From NCBI GenBank assembly GCA_963785075.1, contig CAWATW010000004.1, positions 1 to 64,000 of the forward strand: a DNA stretch of 64,000 nt, in the 5' to 3' direction. The translations under genes were made by a program, and so were the position numbers. Below, piece by piece: positions 59,843 to 64,000 of the stretch. The notes below the pieces were generated by a model. It made no database searches. It saw only the letters and a list, made by a program, of their open reading frames with translations, and had not been told where the DNA came from. This DNA is from JAOUGY01 sp963785075 (GTDB lineage Bacteria; Actinomycetota; Acidimicrobiia; Spongiisociales; ZC4RG35). Each line of letters begins with the position of its first letter. The stretch's first letter is position 1.

Positions 59843-60256
59843 ATGACGCCACCCGCCACACCATCGAAACGACCAGACATGGCTTCGTGGAATCTCGGAC
59901 TCCGCTTCTTCCTCGAGCTCGCCGCGCTCACGGGAATCGGAGCCGGCGCCTGGGCCCTGACGTCGGGATGGCTCCGCTGGGTGTCGGTTGTCTTGGCACC
60001 GTTGGTGGCGGCGACAGTCTGGGGTGCGTTCCGAGTGACCGGGGACACCAGCAGCTCAGGCAAGGCGCCGGTCGAGGTTGCCGGGCCGGTTCGTCTGGTG
60101 CTCGAGTTCGTCGTGTTCGTCGCCGGCTGGTGGGGCGCGATGAAGGCCGGGTGGACCACCTTCGCGCTCGTGTACGCGGTCGCTCTCGTCGTGCACCATG
60201 CTGCCGGCCTTCAGCGGGTCAGGTGGCTGGTATCACCCGGCGACAGAGGCACGTGA
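59843..60256 (+). CDS. DUF2568 (YrdB-like) membrane protein
   Basis: 137 residues with four membrane helices. FFLELAALTGIGAGAW, a central VVLAPLVAATVWGAFRVTGD, and the LEFVVFVAGWWG helix match the YrdB/DUF2568 family of unknown function. Single gene converging on the GH31 glucosidase, 24 bp apart. Confidence 0.8.
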   Translation: MTPPATPSKRPDMASWNLGLRFFLELAALTGIGAGAWALTSGWLRWVSVVLAPLVAATVWGAFRVTGDTSSSGKAPVEVAGPVRLVLEFVVFVAGWWGAMKAGWTTFALVYAVALVVHHAAGLQRVRWLVSPGDRGT

Positions 60257-60280
60257 CGCCGCTCGATCGCGCCCGAACGT

Positions 60281-62707
60281 TCACACCGCGTATGTCGCCG
60301 TGAAGTCCTCGCCGCGGTTCGGTATCACGAATCGACCACCGGTTGCTCTCACGGGCTGATCCTCGAAGCTGATGGTCGACGGCGAAGCGCCGTGCACGAT
60401 GAGATGGAACGACGTGCGACCGAACTCCGCATAGCCGTCACCTTCGGTCGAGCCACTCAGCGTGACCATGCCGTCATCACGCCGCAGCTCGAACACCGTG
60501 CGTCGGTATCCGCCAGACCGGAAAGCGAATGTGGCTCCATCGTCCTCCTGCAGCATCGACCGATGGGTGCCGTCGCGGGCCGGTGAGAACACGTGCAGCT
60601 CGATGACCTCAGGATGATGGTCGGCGGTGCTCGCAGGAGCTTCGGGCCACATCGGGATCACCGAACCTCCCCGTGCGAACATCGGAATGCGCTCCATCGG
60701 CGTCGCAGCGCTCACGAAGCGCCGCCCCTCGATCCGTTCACCGGTGTGCCAATCGTGCCACTCTCCATCCGGGAGATAGACCTGACGAGCGGTCATCCCC
60801 GGCTCCACCACCGGGGCGACCAGCAGATCGGGTCCGAGGAGATACTCGTCGTCGATCCCCTGAACCACCGGGTCGCGCTGGTGATCGAACACGAGCGGCC
60901 GCTGCACCGGTGCACCGGACTCGTTCGCTCTCACGAAGGCCGAGTAGATGTACGGCAGGAGCCCATATCGGAGGCGGACCGCATCTCGCACGAGGTCCTC
61001 GACGAGGGATCCCCAGGCCCAGGCGTAGCGATCCGGGCTGCCGAGCTCGGCGTGATTCCGGAAGAAGGGCGTGAGCGCTCCGTATTGCATCCACCGGAGG
61101 AACAGCTCGGCCGTGGGGATGCCTCTGAAGCCTCCCACATCGGAGCCTGCGAACGGTTGACCCGAGACTCCCAGGCCCATGGTCATGGGGATGCTGAGCC
61201 ACAGGTGGTCCCACCGCGACATGTTGTCCCCGGTCCACGAGGCGGCATACCGCTGGATGCCGGCTGAGCCTGCCCGGGTGAGCACGAAGTGCCGCTCGTT
61301 CGGTCGAGCCTCGAGCAGCCCTTCCACCGTCCCCATCGCCATCATCAGCGCATATTGGTTGTGATATCGGGCATGAGAACCTCGTCCCCGATCGAAGCGC
61401 ATCCGGTCGGGAGGGATGATTCCGGTCGCCGGCTCATTCATGTCGTTCCAGATCCCGGCGACACCGCGCTCGAGGTGCTCGGCGTTGAGCCTGCCCCACC
61501 ACGTTCGAGTCTCTTCGGTGGCGAAGTCGGGGAATGCCGTCCTCCCGGGCCACACCTGGCCGATGTAGATGTCGCCACCCTCGGTGAGACAGAGCAAGCC
61601 CTGCTCGGCCGCATCATCGAAGACCGACCATCCAGGATCGTGCTTGACCCCAGGGTCGACGATGGTGATCACCTTGAAGCCGTCGTCGGCGAGCCGTGCG
61701 ATCAGACGCTCGGGATCGGGAAACGCCTCTCGGTCCCAGGTGAACACGCGGTACCCGTCCATGTGTTCGATGTCGAGCCAGACGGCGTCACAGGGAATGC
61801 CGGCGGAACGATGCCGCTCGGCGACGACCTCCACGCCATCCTGGTCGTATGTGTGCCATCGACACTGGTGATACCCCAACGCCCACAAGGGAGGCATCGC
61901 CGGACGACCGGTGAGCCAGGTGTAGGCGTCGACGACATCCGCCATCTCCGGGCCCGCGAAGAGATACTCCACGTAGTGACCGCCCTCGAAATGGACCCGG
62001 TATTCGGTCGGATGCGAGAACTCGTACGACGCCCGGTATCCGTTGTCGACGAAGCTTCCCGCGATGGCCCCATCGGGCCGGGTTTGATGATGGAAGAAGG
62101 GGATCGACATGTAGTACGGGTCGAATCCCGAGCTGGTCGGATCGGACCGGGGGTCGGCGGAGGGGACCCCCGCCGTGAACTCCGATGTGGCATCGGGATG
62201 GAGGATGTCGGTGTTCCAGAGTGTGAAGTCACGGCCCCGACGGTTGTGTGAACCGGTCTTCTCCCCCAGCCCGTACACCGCGTCCGCCGGCCCGCACCTC
62301 CGGCGAACCACGAACGAATCGTTCAGGGTGGCGTACGCCCAGCTCTTCCCCTCGTCGTCGACCCAAGTCTCGGCGATGACGCTGCCGTCGGGGCGGTACA
62401 CGTCAAGGGTGAACGGCTCGAATCCGAGCCTGACGACGAGGGCTCCGGTCGCCACGATCGCCGAGTCCGCCTCCCGAGTGACCGTGATCGCCACCGGCTC
62501 GCGGAGAGGGTCCGCCTCCACGGCGAAGGTCGGGTGCTCGTCGAAGACCCCGCCTCTGCTGATGGAAACCCGCACGACGTCGTGGCGGATCACCTCCACC
62601 AGCAGCCGCTCGCCATGGAGGGCGGCTTCGACACCACGCGGGGTCTCGACCACGGAATCGACACGTTGGAACCTCAGGTACTCGTTGAGATCTGGTCGGC
62701 GCAGCAT
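60281..62707 (-). CDS. Glycoside hydrolase family 31, alpha-glucosidase-like
   Basis: 808 residues. The N-terminal beta-sandwich is followed by the catalytic barrel with VWLDIEHMDGYRVFTWD. The nucleophile region is GIWNDMNEP (second aspartate by homology), and the acid/base region is SWTGDNMSRWDHL. It hydrolyses terminal alpha-linked glucose or xylose; specificity cannot be set. No signal peptide, so cytosolic. Monocistronic, divergent from the oxidoreductase gene 56 bp away. Confidence 0.93.
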   Translation of the reverse strand: MLRRPDLNEYLRFQRVDSVVETPRGVEAALHGERLLVEVIRHDVVRVSISRGGVFDEHPTFAVEADPLREPVAITVTREADSAIVATGALVVRLGFEPFTLDVYRPDGSVIAETWVDDEGKSWAYATLNDSFVVRRRCGPADAVYGLGEKTGSHNRRGRDFTLWNTDILHPDATSEFTAGVPSADPRSDPTSSGFDPYYMSIPFFHHQTRPDGAIAGSFVDNGYRASYEFSHPTEYRVHFEGGHYVEYLFAGPEMADVVDAYTWLTGRPAMPPLWALGYHQCRWHTYDQDGVEVVAERHRSAGIPCDAVWLDIEHMDGYRVFTWDREAFPDPERLIARLADDGFKVITIVDPGVKHDPGWSVFDDAAEQGLLCLTEGGDIYIGQVWPGRTAFPDFATEETRTWWGRLNAEHLERGVAGIWNDMNEPATGIIPPDRMRFDRGRGSHARYHNQYALMMAMGTVEGLLEARPNERHFVLTRAGSAGIQRYAASWTGDNMSRWDHLWLSIPMTMGLGVSGQPFAGSDVGGFRGIPTAELFLRWMQYGALTPFFRNHAELGSPDRYAWAWGSLVEDLVRDAVRLRYGLLPYIYSAFVRANESGAPVQRPLVFDHQRDPVVQGIDDEYLLGPDLLVAPVVEPGMTARQVYLPDGEWHDWHTGERIEGRRFVSAATPMERIPMFARGGSVIPMWPEAPASTADHHPEVIELHVFSPARDGTHRSMLQEDDGATFAFRSGGYRRTVFELRRDDGMVTLSGSTEGDGYAEFGRTSFHLIVHGASPSTISFEDQPVRATGGRFVIPNRGEDFTATYAV

Positions 62708-62763
62708 CGCGCAGACGATAGGCTCGGCCCCGGAGATCCGATCGCAACCGCAAGGACGATGAG

Positions 62764-63195
62764 ATGGGCAAACTGCTGATGCGTCTGTTCACGACGCTTC
62801 ACGCCACGATCGTGAAGGCGACCGGAAAGCTCGGTGGCGGTGCGGAGGACGGGTCGGTGCTCGTGCTCGAGCACATCGGCGCCAAGTCTGGGAAGCGGCG
62901 CACGACCCCGCTCATGTTCATCCACCACGGGGAGGGGTACGCCGTGGTGGCGTCGATGGGCGGCGCGCCAACCAACCCTGGCTGGTATCACAACCTCGTG
63001 GCCAATCCGGACGTGACGGTGGTGATCGACCGCAAGAGCATCCCGGTGCATGCGAGGCAACTCGAGGGCTCCGACCGGGATGCTGCATGGGAACGGTTCA
63101 CGCGGATGGACCCGAGGTGGGAGCGATACGCCGGCGGAACCGATCGGGTGATGCCGATCATGGCGCTCGACCCGCTCGGTCAACCGGCGAGCTGA
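62764..63195 (+). CDS. Deazaflavin (F420)-dependent nitroreductase family protein
   Basis: 143 residues matching the Ddn/FDOR-B type: KSGKRRTTPLMFIHHGEGYAVVASMGGAPTNPGWYHNLVANPDVTV, a split beta-barrel with the (S)xGGxPxxPxWYxNL signature. It suggests that the organism uses coenzyme F420. The physiological substrate is unknown. Its end overlaps that of the downstream convergent gene by 16 bp. Confidence 0.9.
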   Translation: MGKLLMRLFTTLHATIVKATGKLGGGAEDGSVLVLEHIGAKSGKRRTTPLMFIHHGEGYAVVASMGGAPTNPGWYHNLVANPDVTVVIDRKSIPVHARQLEGSDRDAAWERFTRMDPRWERYAGGTDRVMPIMALDPLGQPAS

Positions 63196-64000
63196 TCGGC
63201 GAGCGCCTGGCCGACCACAGGATCGTCGGCCACGACCAGTGTCACCTGGTCAACGACACGTTCGACCGACCCGAAGGCGTCGTCGGTGATCGCCTCCGCG
63301 ACATAGCCCACGAGGGCGGACTCCAACTCCTCGGCGTCGGCGGTGGAGTCACCCGCGTAGATAAGGGCCATGACCACGTTCTCACCGTCGAAATAGACCC
63401 GATATGTGTCGCCACCCCACCCATCGGCGGCGGCGCTGTCGCCGCCGAGCACCTGATTGAACATCAGCTCGAAGCTGAATTCGCCCCACGTCGAAGTGTA
63501 CGCCACCTCGTATCCGTCGACCTCGACATCGGGGAACTCGATGACGAGCGGTAGGTCCTGGCCATAATCCTCAGGCGAGATGATCTGCTCGGTCGACAGC
63601 GGCGGCTCACCGTAGGCGGCGTTGAGGCCCTCCATGCCTTCGAGCTCGTACAGCCGCTCGACGAAGGCCTGGCCCTGAACGTACGGGAAGATCAGCGACT
63701 CCTGAAGGAACCGCGGTGCGGCGTCCAGCGCGCTGCTGTCGATGTCGAGGGATTCCTCGATCACCTGCCGTTGCTCATCGATGCCCAGCCCGATCAGATA
63801 CAGGAGCTCGGTGAGCACGGCGTCGCCCTCGATGAGGGCCTGGAAGGCGGCCGCCTCGTCATACCGCTCCTCGTCCAAGATCTGCTTGTAGGCGTCGCCG
63901 AATCCGAAGTGCTGATCTGTGAGAGCGTGCGTCAGCTCGTGAACGATGGTCGATCGCTCCAGCGCACTGAACGTGTCGGAACGCAACGGTACGACCAGCT
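63180..64000 (-). CDS. HExxH metalloprotease-like protein, 5' end outside the window
   Basis: The last 273 or so residues are seen and the frame remains open to the right edge. HELTHALTDQHF (near the visible N-terminus) is a zinc HExxH motif. A glutamate-rich helical region with FQALIEGDAVLTELLYLIGLG follows, giving a candidate third ligand. The C-terminal part is beta-rich and acidic and looks extracellular. Similar actinobacterial proteins are secreted or lipid-anchored. The catalytic status and the start cannot be judged. Confidence 0.7.
   Translation of the reverse strand, partial: LVVPLRSDTFSALERSTIVHELTHALTDQHFGFGDAYKQILDEERYDEAAAFQALIEGDAVLTELLYLIGLGIDEQRQVIEESLDIDSSALDAAPRFLQESLIFPYVQGQAFVERLYELEGMEGLNAAYGEPPLSTEQIISPEDYGQDLPLVIEFPDVEVDGYEVAYTSTWGEFSFELMFNQVLGGDSAAADGWGGDTYRVYFDGENVVMALIYAGDSTADAEELESALVGYVAEAITDDAFGSVERVVDQVTLVVADDPVVGQALADQLAG

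Overview
The window is a GC-rich bacterial chromosome segment, most likely from an actinobacterium of the Acidimicrobiia type. Supporting this are a WhiB protein, a DUF3107 protein, a deazaflavin (F420)-type nitroreductase, an ERCC4-type nuclease, an actinobacterial-style Rho with a polar insertion, stand-alone Ku and ligase genes, a tRNA-Gln/glmU/prs cluster and many GTG starts. No phage, insertion sequence or CRISPR array was recognised. The class-level assignment is an inference.

Layout. Positions 0.2-7.3 kb hold a complete F-type ATP synthase operon (minus strand, atpZ to atpC). Next comes a nuclease-like AbiEi/DUF559 gene flanked by two copies of a 48-bp palindrome, then glyA, a MalK/UgpC-type ATPase, an SDR and an ERCC4 nuclease. 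A PadR/membrane-protein pair with a clear operator sits at 12.9-13.9 kb. Positions 14-19.5 kb are a zone of gene decay: a CsbD gene with a probable ATT start, frameshifted remnants, a secreted-protein pseudogene next to its intact paralog, a broken NTF2-like repeat gene, and a secreted sialidase-like protein. After two tRNA genes and tandem zinc-ribbon genes comes a housekeeping block, hom-thrC-rho-rpmE-DUF1385-prfA (minus strand).

Positions 29.5-40 kb carry a Na/Pi transporter, a 153-bp direct repeat beside tRNA-Arg, Ku and DNA ligase, yqeY, a GDPD, whiB, a LysM protein, prs, glmU and tRNA-Gln. Positions 40.7-41.8 kb are a mosaic: a 794-bp copy of the middle of glmU joined to a diverged 3' end of ispE and a tRNA-like scrap. 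The true ispE-rsmA-tatD operon, an AbrB/zinc-ribbon regulator, rsmI and half of an EamA transporter follow.

Positions 47.2-59.4 kb are a respiratory island. On the minus strand are a split cytochrome b (PetB/PetD style), a Rieske protein, a cytochrome c and a translationally coupled flavin/iron-sulfur GltD-like oxidoreductase. On the plus strand is a ba3-type oxidase (subunits IIa, II, I), followed by a very unusual 707-residue protein. It joins a diheme cytochrome b, two [4Fe-4S] clusters, an MvhD/FlpD-like domain and a periplasmic cytochrome c. A lipoprotein cytochrome c and two SCO-like copper chaperones follow. I infer that these form an electron path from cytosolic reductant to the terminal oxidase; this is the best candidate for an undescribed system here. 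The window ends with a GH31 glucosidase, a deazaflavin-type oxidoreductase and an incomplete HExxH protein.

Intergenic heptamer repeats (unit close to GTAGAAC) recur at five places.
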